Source: Impatiens glandulifera (taxonomy: Eukaryota > Streptophyta > Magnoliopsida > Ericales > Balsaminaceae). Taken from it: a DNA stretch of 64,000 bases. The stretch is from assembly GCF_907164915.1 (NCBI RefSeq), contig NC_061864.1, forward strand, positions 11,911,889 to 11,975,888. The letters are read 5' to 3'. Shown here piece after piece: positions 25,261 to 35,760 of the stretch. Every line of letters starts with the position of its first letter. The stretch's first letter is position 1. The notes under the pieces were generated by a model, which searched no databases, was not told where the DNA came from, and saw nothing but the letters and a program-made list of their open reading frames with translations. Position numbers and translations under genes: made by a program.

Positions 25261-26786
25261 ACTCTCAAAGCCTTAAAATACGGGTCACTCCGATTGTATC
25301 GTTACAAATAACAGTATATTTCAGACCCTATAATGTCCATTTTACCCTTTCCTTAAAATATATATGGAAAATTTGATGAAATGATTCTAATAATTGTCTT
25401 AATGTAACAATAGTGCAAATGATTATTTTTTATTTTTCGAATAAAAATATTTTTGTCTCGTTACGGTACACTCGACGAATTAGAGTATTGTCGCGACAGG
25501 ATATTTTTGTCCGAAAAATATAAACCGGTCATTTACGCAATTCGCAATTTTTATTAAGCACGGAACATCTAGGAAGGGAAAGTAAAGCACGCAATTTTTA
25601 TCGCATTTCCCATATATATTATATTTTTAAATAAATGTACCTTTCAATTGCGTACTTTATTTTTTAGTGTATGGTACAGCTTTCAAGGAATAAAATTGAT
25701 TGGTCCAAAAAAAAGCATGATGCCAAGGACATTTTGGTAATATTTACATGAAGTGCTTTTATGTCAAATAATGCCGCGTCTCAAGATAATGCCAGATAAA
25801 ATATATAATCTTTGAGGGTCCATGGCTTCAATAAATCCAAATAATTATGAAGTAATTTATTATATACTATTTATAAATTGTTAAATAAATTTATTTATTA
25901 CACAATTTTTCGAATAAGGAAAAACATTTAACAATTATAATTGTTCGTATTTAAAATTTAAAAAGTTGTTAAATTTGTATTTGAATACAAGTACTAATTC
26001 CATAAATAAGTAAAACTAAGGTAAAGTAGTTTCAAATTTAAGAATGTTTCTAGTATCTTCTTTTATATATAATATTGATATAATAAATAAGAACAGCTAG
26101 CATTTATATAGAAGGCATAACTCTAGATCAAAGAGTGTTGCGTGGCTATGTGTTAATTATTTTTAAAGTAAAGTTTTATATTAAATAAACCTAGCAGGAA
26201 AATCACTTCTTTTCTCTAAAAAAAAAAAAGTGGAAAATCAGTTCTACTTTTGGAATTGGCTCACTTAATGGAGCCTTTTTTAAACTTTCATGTTATTTTC
26301 ACTTTTTATTTCATAAAATCAGTTCTACCTTTTACTTTAATAATTTTAAGAGTGATTATAATGGTAACGGTGATAAAATATAAATTTTTAAAATAATATA
26401 TATATATATATATATATTTGTTTTATTGTTCAAATATTATTATAATTTATAATTTTAGTCTTAAATTGACTTTATTGTTTCAATGTGTCTATTAGAATTT
26501 ATAGTATTATAAAGTAATATGACTTAATTAATAACTCTTTTTTTCTTATAAATTTACCTAATTTGTAAATTCAGCTCAGAGTCGGTTCCGTGTTTTTGGC
26601 TGTCAAAGACACAATTAGAAAAAAATATTGAAAATATCGTACCGCAATATATTGAAAATATTGATTTTTAAGGTATACCGAAAAAAATGTAATGTATGAT
26701 ACTGATACCAAAATTATTTGTACAGTAAAGGTATGAAATTTTTAAAATTCTTGTATAACGAAATATACCGAAATAGTATTTATAAG

Positions 26787-26827
<41 letters not shown>

Positions 26828-27382
26828 TATAAGAAATATTAATTTAATTATAAAAATATAACTTTTGAATAATATCAAAATATAATTATACTGAAATGTT
26901 ATTTAATATATACAATCTCTACCTTACCTATACCTTACCTATGAGTTAGGTAAGATTGATTTTTTTTAGTTAATATATTTTTTTAGGTATCAAAGGTATA
27001 ATATCGATACCGTACTAAAATTTAGGTATACCAAAATCAAGTTAAAGTAATGCACGAATTTTTTACAACCGAAATTTTTGATAAAATATAAAGTATGGAT
27101 AAAACATTAAGATATACCGTACCGACCCACCCTATTCTGACAGAAAAATTGATATATTTTTGTTGCCCTTATTATAGTTTAAAATGTGATAAAAAATATA
27201 TATATAATTTTTAGTGAAATTTGAATCCATAAATCAAATAAAAGTTTTAATTTTTTATTTTAAATCACTGAACTACCTACTTTTAAATAATTTCACTAAA
27301 TAACTTATTATTTTAATAAAAATGGACTGTGATGGGACGGAGTAGACGGGCTTATTGCAGGCCTTGAGTTAGAGTCTCATTT
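25261..27382. other. Gene-free AT-rich region
   Basis: This region holds no coding sequence I recognise. It contains (TA)n at about 26790-26822, a shorter run at about 26398-26418, and low-complexity AT-rich DNA. Around 26620-27130 there are repeated pieces such as ATACCGAAATA, GATACCGTAC and GGTATACC that look like decayed transposon DNA, but no boundaries could be set. Confidence 0.5.
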
Positions 27383-28369
27383 CAATTAGAACCATTTCTT
27401 GTTCTAACAATGTTTCAAACAATTTTTCTCAAATTACTCATTTTCCTCTAAAATATTCACATTTTATTTCTAAAATATTAATTAACCCTTTAATTAATTT
27501 CTCTCTCTCAACTTATTAATCAATCCATCTCTCTTAACTATTAATTAAACTCCAATTTTTTTTAAATTATTAATTAACTCATTTTCTCTTAATTAACTAA
27601 TTAAATATATTATATAAATATTAAAATAAAATAACACATATTTTAATTTTACTTAAATTTATAAATATAATATATATACTATTTTTTTTACATTATAAAT
27701 TTTACTTCAATTTATAAATATTTATATACATTTACTATTTTTTCTTACATTATTTCCATCTAGATGTTATTTGAAAAATTAAGATTTGAACAAATTTATT
27801 ATTTGGGACTATAAGTTAAATTATTAAGTAATTTTTATATTTAACATCGATTTTGTTTGATGATAAAACAAGATAAAATGATTTAAATTAACAATCTATT
27901 AAATAAATTTATAACAATAATAATAAATCTGAAAATAAATAAATAATATTTTAACATCTTGAAAGATAAATTAAATTATACAATTGATCAAAAATATTAT
28001 AAATGAATTAATTGAGATTAAATTCAAATAATTTAAATAATGTAAAAAAAAAAGAGAATATAAATGTGTAATAAAGATTTATAAATTTAAGTAAATTTTA
28101 TAATGTAAAAAAAAGAATATATATTATATTTATAAATTTAAATAAAATTAAAATATATGTATTATTTTATTTTAATATTTATATAATATATTTAATTAGT
28201 TAATTGAGAAAGAGTTTAATTAATAGTTAAGAGAGAGGGAGAGTAATTAAAGGATTAATTAATATTTTAGAGAAAGAAGTTGGGTAATTTAAAAAAATGA
28301 ATGAAAAAATAGACAGTTTGTGGAAAATTATTTAAAATATGAATAGAATAAGAAATGGTTCTTTTAATT
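27383..28369. repeat. Long imperfect inverted repeat (foldback/MITE-like), arms of about 340-390 bp
   Basis: The left arm runs about 27383-27770 and the right arm about 28030-28369, around a loop of roughly 260 bases. Outer ends pair as AATTAGAACCATTTCTTGTT and the complement of AATAAGAAATGGTTCTTTTA. Further in, TCTCTTAACTATTAATTAAA, TTAACTAATTAAATATATTA and ATATTAAAATAAAATAA appear in both arms in the same order. No coding capacity and no clear target-site duplication were seen. The pairing is far beyond chance even in AT-rich DNA because the order and the mixed-composition motifs are kept. Confidence 0.75.
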
Positions 28370-28572
28370 AGTGGGTTTAAAACTAAAAATATTTATCTTT
28401 TTATTAAAATTTTGTGTTTTTTAATTATTATTATTAAATATATATTTTTTAATTATAAAGAGTCAAAGACCCGCTGTCACTCAGCCAGTTTCATTCATCC
28501 AAAATAAGATTATTTTTTTTCCTTTTTCTAGATAGGGAATTGACACGGCCGGCTCTATCAAACACTATATCC

Positions 28573-29490
28573 TAGGCATCGTTTGATCTTTGGTTATTTG
28601 AATAAAATTTAGGTTTTATCCTAAAACCCAATCATCACATTTCAAATCAAATTAGTCCATTTATAAATTAAAATACTAAAATTACCTTTAATTAAATATT
28701 TTATTTTATATTATTAAAAAATAATATTAATATATATATATATATATCTTATATTTATTTTATTACATTATAAAATTTATTTTCATATAATTTAAATCAA
28801 TAAATTATTTCATTTTAAAAAATTATATTAATTATATTAAATAAAAATAAATTCAAAATATAAATAAAATTATAACCAACTATACTATCTAATATACCAT
28901 TTAAAATTTAAATTTATTTTAATAAATAATTATATTAGAAAATAAAATTAAATATATTTAAATAAAAAATATTAATTAATTTATAAATATATCTCATTTA
29001 AATTAAATATATATATATATATATATATATATTTTTGTATAAATTAAGTTAAAATTATTCTTTCAAATAAATACTATAATAGATTTGTTTGATTTTTGGT
29101 TATTATATTATAAAAAAAATTTCATTTAAAATTTTATATTATTATATTAAATAAAAATAAATACACAATATAAATAAAATTATAATATATTATATTATCT
29201 TATATAATATTTATTTAAATTTTAATTGATGTATTAATAAAAGTTAATATTAATATATATATATAATTTTTAATATTTATTTTATTATATTATATTTTAA
29301 ATTTTATTTGAATATAAATTAAATTAATATATTTTTAAAATGTATTGAGAGAGAAAGAGGAGAATAGAGCTAGGAGGTATTATTGATAATAAAAATTAAA
29401 AAATTGGTTTTTTCTTAATTTTAACAAACAAAGTTATTTGGAATAAATCCCTGATAAAATCCCAATAACCTAAGATCAAACAAGGCCCTA
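28573..29490. mobile_element. MITE-like element with GTTTGATC termini
   Basis: The left end TAGGCATCGTTTGATCTTTG with GTTATT matches, inverted, the right end AATAACCTAAGATCAAACAA followed by GGCCCTA. The interior is AT-rich and non-coding and includes (TA)n at about 29004-29032. GGGCC-TGTTTG-type ends with a three-base TA-rich target site are typical of PIF/Harbinger-related MITEs, but the target-site duplication here is not clean, so the family is a guess. Confidence 0.55.
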
Positions 29491-29491
29491 A

Positions 29492-29544
<53 letters not shown>

Positions 29545-29639
29545 TTCTCATTTCACATAAAATAAAATTTGTTAGCATGAGAAAAAAATATCCATATATA
29601 TTTTAATTATTGGATTTACCACATTTATATCCATTCAAT

Positions 29640-30300
29640 TGAACATTTGTCTAGGTCAAGGACGGTTCTACCAATAAGACTATCTAGGTTAAAGTGGGTG
29701 GCCCAAAATAAATTAGTATAAAATAGGCAATAATAATATCTTTATTATTGTTCGTTTTCGCTGCTAAAAGAGAAATAGTAATGGATAGATCTGCCCATTA
29801 TCCTTCCATAGAATCATACCGATAGGGTATAGAAGCGAAATAGACCGAAAGCGCCTTTACCCTACCCGTTTTTTTTATACCGATAGGGTAGCAGGTTCCT
29901 CAAATAGATCTTTAGCCACGCTATTGAGTGGCTCTCCGCATTCGCATGGGCTAGTGACATGATGAGAACTACAAATGCGGTTTATAAAAGTGTCCTGAAC
30001 CACGCCAGATACCAATTTTAGATCCGGTGCGCAGATAGCTGACGGGGTTTCGAGCAAGGGTGACGGAGCCAACCCCCACCAGGCAGAAAATCCAATCATA
30101 AAGCAAGCCGCTAAAACAAACCGGATATCACTCCGAGTATACGATTCCGTCTACAAAGCGAAAATCTTTTATCCGGGAAGTTTCCCGGTTAATATCCGCG
30201 AATCCAGGACTTCTATCAATCATCACTCACAACGGCAAAGAAAGGGTATATTTTGCTGTATGGTTCATCTTTAAAGCTCGATCCAGCTTAATAAACAATA
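29640..30300. other. GC-richer island of unknown origin
   Basis: Between two very AT-rich stretches, this segment has roughly 42-55% G+C in the 60-base lines I counted and is complex rather than repetitive. It contains two copies of ATACCGATAGGGTA (29817 and 29877). The minus strand keeps an open frame of 74 codons or more at 29875-30099, reading GFSAWWGLAPSPLLETPSAI and onward, which I do not recognise. Composition and texture suggest organellar (mitochondrial) DNA inserted in the nucleus, or a captured fragment, but I could not match it to a specific gene. Confidence 0.4.
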
Positions 30301-30312
30301 GATCGTGTTCTT

Positions 30313-30480
30313 ATATTTAGTTTTGAGTAACTTATAGTTTATAAACATTAAAATAAAATAATATATATGTGAAACAAAGACTGAATCAGAATCATCATAT
30401 TTAGTTTTGAGTAACTTATAGTTTATAAGCATTAAAATAAAATACTATAAATGTGAAACAAAGACTGCGTCAAAATCATC
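30313..30480. repeat. 84-bp tandem duplication downstream of the F-box gene
   Basis: Two nearly identical copies of an 84-bp unit beginning ATATTTAGTTTTGAGTAACT and ending AATCATCAT start at 30313 and 30397. They differ at only a few positions, so the duplication is recent. It lies about 190 bases beyond the F-box stop codon, in or after its 3' UTR. Confidence 0.85.
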
Positions 30481-30669
30481 ATACTGTCGGGATTGTTTGC
30501 AACAAAATTAGTTACCTTAGCTAAAAAGCTTTAGTAACATAATTAATCAATCTCATCATCATAATTCAAACAAAATTTCATTATTGTTCTTCTAAATGCA
30601 GGAAGAGACAACGACATAAATATATAAAAAAATAAAAATAAATAAATAGTCATCATTCCCTTAATTAAT

Positions 30670-31434
30670 TCACACTTCTTCATCATCCTCCTCTTCCTCC
30701 TCCTCCGATGAAAGTGGTACCAACCAGCATGCCCCGTAAAAGTGACCGTTAAGACAAACAAAATACTCCAATCCCCCGTCCGACCCGAGTCTCTTAGCGG
30801 CGCTCCTGGGTATAAGTCGGGCTGCCGTCATGCTCCAAACCCGAACCCTACAATACGGGCATCGGGTACTCTCCTCTAAAGCTACCTGTCTCGATATCAA
30901 ACAAGCTCTAGTCCTAGATCTATTAAATCCCCGAAATACCCCTCTGTAAATCCCCAAATCATCCTCTCTCGCCCCCGTCGGAGGATGCTCGCACGGATCA
31001 CTTACATATAAAAGATCTCCCCTGCACTTCTTCGTCAAAAAACTCTGACCCGATGTTTTCGAAAACCGGGTCGCGTTCACAAAATGACCCGGTAACTGTT
31101 CGTTGATAGGGAAATTCCTAGTCGATTGACAGCCGCAACAGAAATAAAGCAGCTTAGCCAAAGCCGGCCATCCGCCTCCGATTCGGACATTCGAGCTGAC
31201 TTGACCCGTCAATGCGCCCACCATCCGCGGCGCCCGGTAGAAACAGAGGTTTTTCCAGAGGATTCGTTTTGAAATAGCTCGAAGCCGGCGGCTAACCGAC
31301 GCCGTTTGGCAGAGAGAATGGATGTCCCATTTGAGAAACTCGAAAACGAGGACGAGAACTCGTTCGTTGAGAATTCCTGACTCGTCAGATGAGTCGGTTT
31401 CTTCACTCGGTCTGGGTCTCTGATTCGCACTCAT
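30670..31434 (-). CDS. EDL3: EID1-like F-box protein (EDL3-like), SCF ubiquitin ligase subunit
   Basis: This intronless gene encodes 254 aa. EID1-like F-box proteins are substrate adaptors of SCF E3 ligases; Arabidopsis EDL3 is a positive regulator in abscisic acid signalling that also affects germination and flowering time. The F-box is near residues 20-65 (ILNERVLVLVFEFLKWDIHS, then SLCQTASVSRRLRAISKRIL). Family-specific blocks follow: GGGWPALAKLLYFCCGCQST, PGHFVNATRFSKTSGQSFL, CRGDLLYVSDPCEHP, DDLGIYRGVFRGF and a C-terminal CPYCRVRVWSMTAARLIPRS. The tail is a run of Glu/Asp. The start is the first in-frame ATG and gives the expected N terminus. A TATA-like CTATATAC lies about 50 bases upstream on the coding strand. 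The upstream ABRE and CE3-like boxes fit ABA control. Assignment to EDL3 rather than EDL1/2 is by similarity recalled from memory. Confidence 0.92.
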   Translation of the reverse strand: MSANQRPRPSEETDSSDESGILNERVLVLVFEFLKWDIHSLCQTASVSRRLRAISKRILWKNLCFYRAPRMVGALTGQVSSNVRIGGGWPALAKLLYFCCGCQSTRNFPINEQLPGHFVNATRFSKTSGQSFLTKKCRGDLLYVSDPCEHPPTGAREDDLGIYRGVFRGFNRSRTRACLISRQVALEESTRCPYCRVRVWSMTAARLIPRSAAKRLGSDGGLEYFVCLNGHFYGACWLVPLSSEEEEEEDDEEV

Positions 31435-31483
31435 TTTTTTTCTTCTCCAAGGGTTTTACGGCGGCGTGAAGATGGAAGGTTTC

Positions 31484-31860
31484 CGTATATAGAACTTTCA
31501 AGAAATAATTAAGGACGCGTGGCGAGTATTAATTCGATGACGGACTAAACAATATCCCGCACTCATTTCTAACACGTGTCGGATATCGCGTGGTGGATTG
31601 GACACGTGGTCTGATCACATTGCTTTCTTATAATTACAATTTTAAGATTAATACAAAATTTATTAGGGGATAACACGTGTCTTATCCAAAAAAACATTTT
31701 TATTGGCCATATATAAATATCTAACGCGGTAATAATACGTGGATTTAAAATATCTGTAGAGAGGTGACTGGTGGGAATATTATTAATTTTATTTTTTAAG
31801 GAAAAAATAAATAAATTATGATGATTGGAGGCGTGGCTTCTTAAAAAGGAGACGCGTGTC
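31484..31860 (-). promoter_or_regulatory. F-box gene promoter with ABRE/G-box and CE3-like cluster
   Basis: Within about 430 bases upstream of the EDL3-like start there are G-box/ABRE cores (ACGTGTC, CACGTG) at 31571-31580, 31601-31610 and 31672-31681, a weaker TACGTGGA at 31736-31743, and CE3-like ACGCGTG boxes at 31514-31521 and 31852-31860 (the latter ACGCGTGTC). ABRE pairs, and ABRE plus CE3, are the known requirement for bZIP-mediated ABA induction. A TATA-like box lies at 31485-31492. The motif positions are seen directly; function is inferred. Confidence 0.7.
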
Positions 31861-32191
31861 CCACCTTGACTTTAGACATCTGTCAACGGTGGTGGGACTG
31901 TTTGGAATCTCTATGATTGGAGGCATAAATTTAATGGAGGAGCTTATTTCAGCCATTTTTAATAATAGATAGTTTCATGTTCGTTATTTGGAGATAAAAT
32001 TAGTTGTTTTTTTTTTTATAAAAAACTCTGTTTTATGTAAAAATTAAAAATTAATTTAAAAAAAATCTAATTACTTATAAAATAATTAAATGATAGAGTA
32101 TTTTGTTTGTTTATAATAATGATTTAATTGATAAAAAAAAAAATAGATAAAATGTATAAGTTTTAAGGTTAGATTCCCTTGTCCCACAAAA

Positions 32192-32432
32192 AAAACTTGT
32201 TTGATCTAAATTAATTGGATTTGAAAAACAAAAAAAAAAACATGTTTGAACCTAAAATTATCTAGGTTCATTTATCATTTTCAGGTACCTTTAATTTGTT
32301 TGATCTTAATTAATTGGATTTGAAAAAAAAAACATGTTTGAAAGTAAAATTATCTAGGTTCATTTATCATTTTCAGGTACCTTTAATTTATGATAAATAT
32401 AGTTATAAGAATTGACCGATCAAACAAGTTTT
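32192..32432. mobile_element. 241-bp MITE-like element with perfect 15-bp terminal inverted repeats and internal duplication
   Basis: The ends are AAAACTTGTTTGATC (32192-32206) and its exact reverse complement (32418-32432). Nearly all of the interior is two tandem copies of a roughly 95-100-bp unit starting TTTGATC-TAATTAATTGGATTTG and ending TCATTTTCAGGTACCTTTAA, with few differences. The end motif is shared with the elements at 18340 and 28573. Confidence 0.7.
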
Positions 32433-32594
32433 AAATTTTTTTATTTTTTATCATTTTATTAAATTTTTTTTTACCTAATTTAATTTATTAATCAAAATAT
32501 TAAAATATTTTTATATTAAAAGGTTTTGATTTTTATTTTATAAAAAAAAATATCATTCAATTAAATCAATACTAATTAAACAAATTTAAATATG

Positions 32595-32741
32595 AGTAAT
32601 GATAAAAAACAAAAATTTGGTTTAACGAATGGTGTTGAAAATAATGTGGCTAAGTTGAAAAATATAATTTCTCTTAAATCTAATTATATATTGTCATGTT
32701 GACACATTCTTAACACCAAATTTAAGTTCTCTATCATTACT
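32595..32741. mobile_element. 147-bp AGTAATGATA-family MITE
   Basis: The left end AGTAATGATAAAAAAC with AAATTTGGT matches, inverted, the right end ACCAAATTTAAG with TATCATTACT. The element is non-coding. The same AGTAATGATA terminus is found on the nested elements at 45053-45326, so this is one family with at least three copies in the window. Confidence 0.6.
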
Positions 32742-34185
32742 TTTTAAATAATTTAAAATTTATTAAAATAAATTTTAATTGAACACTCATAAGTTTAATA
32801 TGGCTGAGTTTTCTTTTATTAAGCCATAAACACTACAAGTTTATTGATTATAATCATTATCGCTACGTGGCGTTTGATCCAATTAAGTTTAAGTTGCTGC
32901 AATTTTTACTATTGATATTGTTATGTTAGCTCAATCGAAAACTCCATTCATTTTTTGGGAATCAAACTAAGCCATATTAGTCAAGAGGTTGTTTGTCTCG
33001 GATTAGAACCAGTCCAGACCACAATAAGTGGGTTTTGTCGGGAATCTCCGGATATTTTCCTTTGTAAATGATTATTTTTTATTTTTTATTTTTAAAAAGA
33101 AAAATTTCTTTGTAAATGATTTTTTTTTTCAAACCAAGGGCTCATTTGATTCGACTTATAATCACAGCATTTAGCATTTGCATAATAAATTAATGCATAA
33201 ATTATAATTAAATATATTTTGTGTGTAAACACAATTTTCACTCCAACTTCATATTACGATGAATAATCTGGAACGAATAAGTTAGTATAAACTAATTAAA
33301 TCCTATCAAACATAAACCAGAGTAAACCGAATAAACTGAATATAAGCTTATGAATATTAAACTCACAAATAAAACAAACATCATTAATTAATTGATAAAC
33401 TTGTCCAAAAGGAACACATACTAATTAGATAATGCCAGCGTTATTTACAGGTTAAGAGACAAAAAAAAAATCAAGTCAAACTAGATTGAATTAAATATTT
33501 GTATATTATATTAAATATTGAATTTAAATAAAGATACTACAACTTTAATTAATCATATATTTCATGGTGTTTATAAGTTTATCATATTTTAAGTTTACTA
33601 TTTAGACAATAATCATATAGTCTAGATTTTCATTTCAGTATCATCGTCTCAATTATTCATAATCTCTAAAACGAATTTAGTAAAAATCAAAATCAAAATC
33701 AAAATCTATCTTATACAAGTCAGTGATAATTAAAAATTGTGTTTTGAACAAAGATAAATAAATAAAAATGATAAATTGGGACGTGTCCAATGCCAAATAA
33801 AGTTATTTGATATCTAATATCTTATTCAATAATTTGCAATTGAAGATCTGTAGAGAATATTATCTTTAATAAAGTCAATAATATGGTTAAATGAAAAGTT
33901 AAGGGATCCACGTGAGAAATTAGAGTACTAATCAGGGTCAAAGATTTAATTATACTATCAAATTTAAATAAACTAAAGTCTTTTAATTTATTTTCTTTCT
34001 TAATTTCATATCACTTTATTTATTAAATAAAATATTAAAATCTTAACAAAAATAATATTTTTTATATATTAATACTTTAAACTTTTTTACTCTAAAAATT
34101 TACTTTTGTTAGTTAAAAAATTTGATATTTATAATACAGGACGTCAAACTGAATTAAACATGAGAACTATATTATTTGACTTTAC

Positions 34186-34335
34186 CGCGCTAAATCAAAT
34201 TAAAATAGAGGATATTATTGTCATTACCCGCGCTAAATCAAATTAAAATAGAGGATATTATTGTCATTACCCGCGCTAAATCAAATTAAAATAGAGAATA
34301 TTATTAACATTACCCGCGCTAAATCAAATTAAACG
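34186..34335 (+). repeat. 43-bp minisatellite with CGCG boxes upstream of GPX
   Basis: Three full copies and one partial copy of a 43-bp unit begin at 34186, 34229, 34272 and 34315. Each starts CGCGCTAAATCAAATTAAA and continues with TAGAGGATATTATTGTCATT. The first two are nearly identical and the third has small changes. Every copy carries a CCGCGC core matching the CGCG-box bound by calmodulin-binding CAMTA transcription factors. The array ends about 480 bases before the GPX start codon. Confidence 0.9.
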
Positions 34336-34816
34336 GGAAGATATTTAACGACTTTACTTGATAGTTGACTTTTGAACACTAACAAATTCAAAGAAAAACC
34401 CCCAAAAACATTATTTGATAAGTATGAATATAAACCAGGTGAAACAAGTGTCAAAAAATATATATAAAAAGGATGATTTGAAGAAGAAAAAATGGCTTTA
34501 TTCCTCAAAGAAAGAAAGAAACTTTTTAACCTAAAAAAAAAAGTGTGTAACGGACGGACATATATGAGTGAAAGCTAAGGAACGTTTGTTTGTTTGTTTG
34601 ATTGTTTAATTGGGTGTTGTCATATTTTTGTGGAAGCGGTGCCTGCCGTCACCATTAAGAATAGGAAGAGGAGTCAAACGTCAAAACAGAGATTCATTGT
34701 CTTCTTTACCTGTCTGCCTATCTGGATCGTGCCCACTGAGTTGTCTTCAAAAGCAGCGGTCTTAAAATAAGTTAAAAAAAATCTTTGCTTTCGAGAAGAA
34801 GAAGAGATAGATCGAA

Positions 34817-35760
34817 ATGGGTGCCTCTGAATCAGTCCCACAGAATTCCATCCATGAATTCACAGTCAAGGTTTTCTTTTCTTTTCTTTTCTCTAATCCC
34901 CTTCTTCAAGTTAAATTCCCAATCATGTTTTGTTGTTGATGGTTCAGAATAGTCGGGGAAAGGACGTGGATCTCAGTGTCTACAAGGGGAAGGTGGTGCT
35001 CATCGTTAACGTTGCTTCCAAATGGTAGATTATCATCTCTGTTTCTCTTTCATTTCCTTTAATTGTGTAAAGGGTTTTCAATTTGCTGATTTTGAGTTTT
35101 TCTTAAACAGTGGATTGACTGATTCAAACTATAAGCAACTGACAGACATTTACAGCAAGTATAAGGAGAAAGGTAGAAACTTTACTTTACCTATTGTATT
35201 TTCTTGTTTTTTCCGCATCTGGAATTAGTATGGACAAATGATTTTGTTGTTGGTTGGGTCATGGATTGTGGGATTTTAGGATTGGAGGTTTTAGCATTTC
35301 CCTGTAATCAGTTCTTGCATCAAGAACCAGGTACAAGCGAGGATGCTGAAGAATTCGCTTGTACCAGATACAAAGCGGAATTCCCAATCTTCAAGAAGGT
35401 GTTATATCTTTTTTTGTTTTGTTTTGTTTAGGAAAAAGAAAAGTTTAATGTATGTTTTGTGGGGGGCGTGGCATGTACAGGTTCGTGTTAATGGAGCAAA
35501 TGCAGCACCCATATACAAATTCCTGAAATCAAGTAAAGGGGGATTTCTTGGATCAAGAATCAAATGGAACTTCACCAAATTTTTAGTTAACAGGGAAGGA
35601 AAGGTTGTTCGTCGTTATGGCCCAACTTCAACTCCCCTATCTATGGAGGTTAGTTCATCTTTCTCTTCTCTACCGTGTTTTCTCTATGTGCCCTTCATAG
35701 TAATATACGATTTCTTCTTTACAGGGAGACATTCAGAAAGAGTTGGACAAGAAGATATGA
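34817..35760 (+). CDS. GPX5: Glutathione peroxidase-like, thioredoxin-dependent (GPX4/GPX5-type)
   Basis: Plant GPX-like enzymes reduce hydrogen peroxide and lipid hydroperoxides using thioredoxin. Six exons join in frame: 34817-34870, 34948-35024, 35111-35172, 35280-35398, 35481-35648 and 35725-35760. The total is 516 bp, 171 aa, normal for a cytosolic or membrane-anchored isoform. The catalytic tetrad is present: Cys44 in NVASKC (cysteine in place of selenocysteine), Gln79 in HQEPGT, and Trp133-Asn134 in [10 protein letters not shown]. Cys73 (FPCNQF) and the resolving-type Cys92 (FACTRYK) are kept. The N terminus MGASES begins Met-Gly with serine at position 4, as expected for myristoylation, which is consistent with GPX4/5 relatives; no transit peptide is seen. 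It is close to Arabidopsis GPX5 by recalled similarity. An upstream CGCG-box minisatellite may influence expression. Confidence 0.95.

Larger units (their letters stand above)
31870..34185. other. Gene-free region between the F-box and GPX genes
   Basis: No coding sequence was found. The region holds two small transposon-like repeats (listed separately at 32192-32432 and 32595-32741). Just before them, at about 32150-32185, is a box B-like GGTTAGATTCCC that may be another SINE scrap. The rest is AT-rich and unremarkable. Confidence 0.5.
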
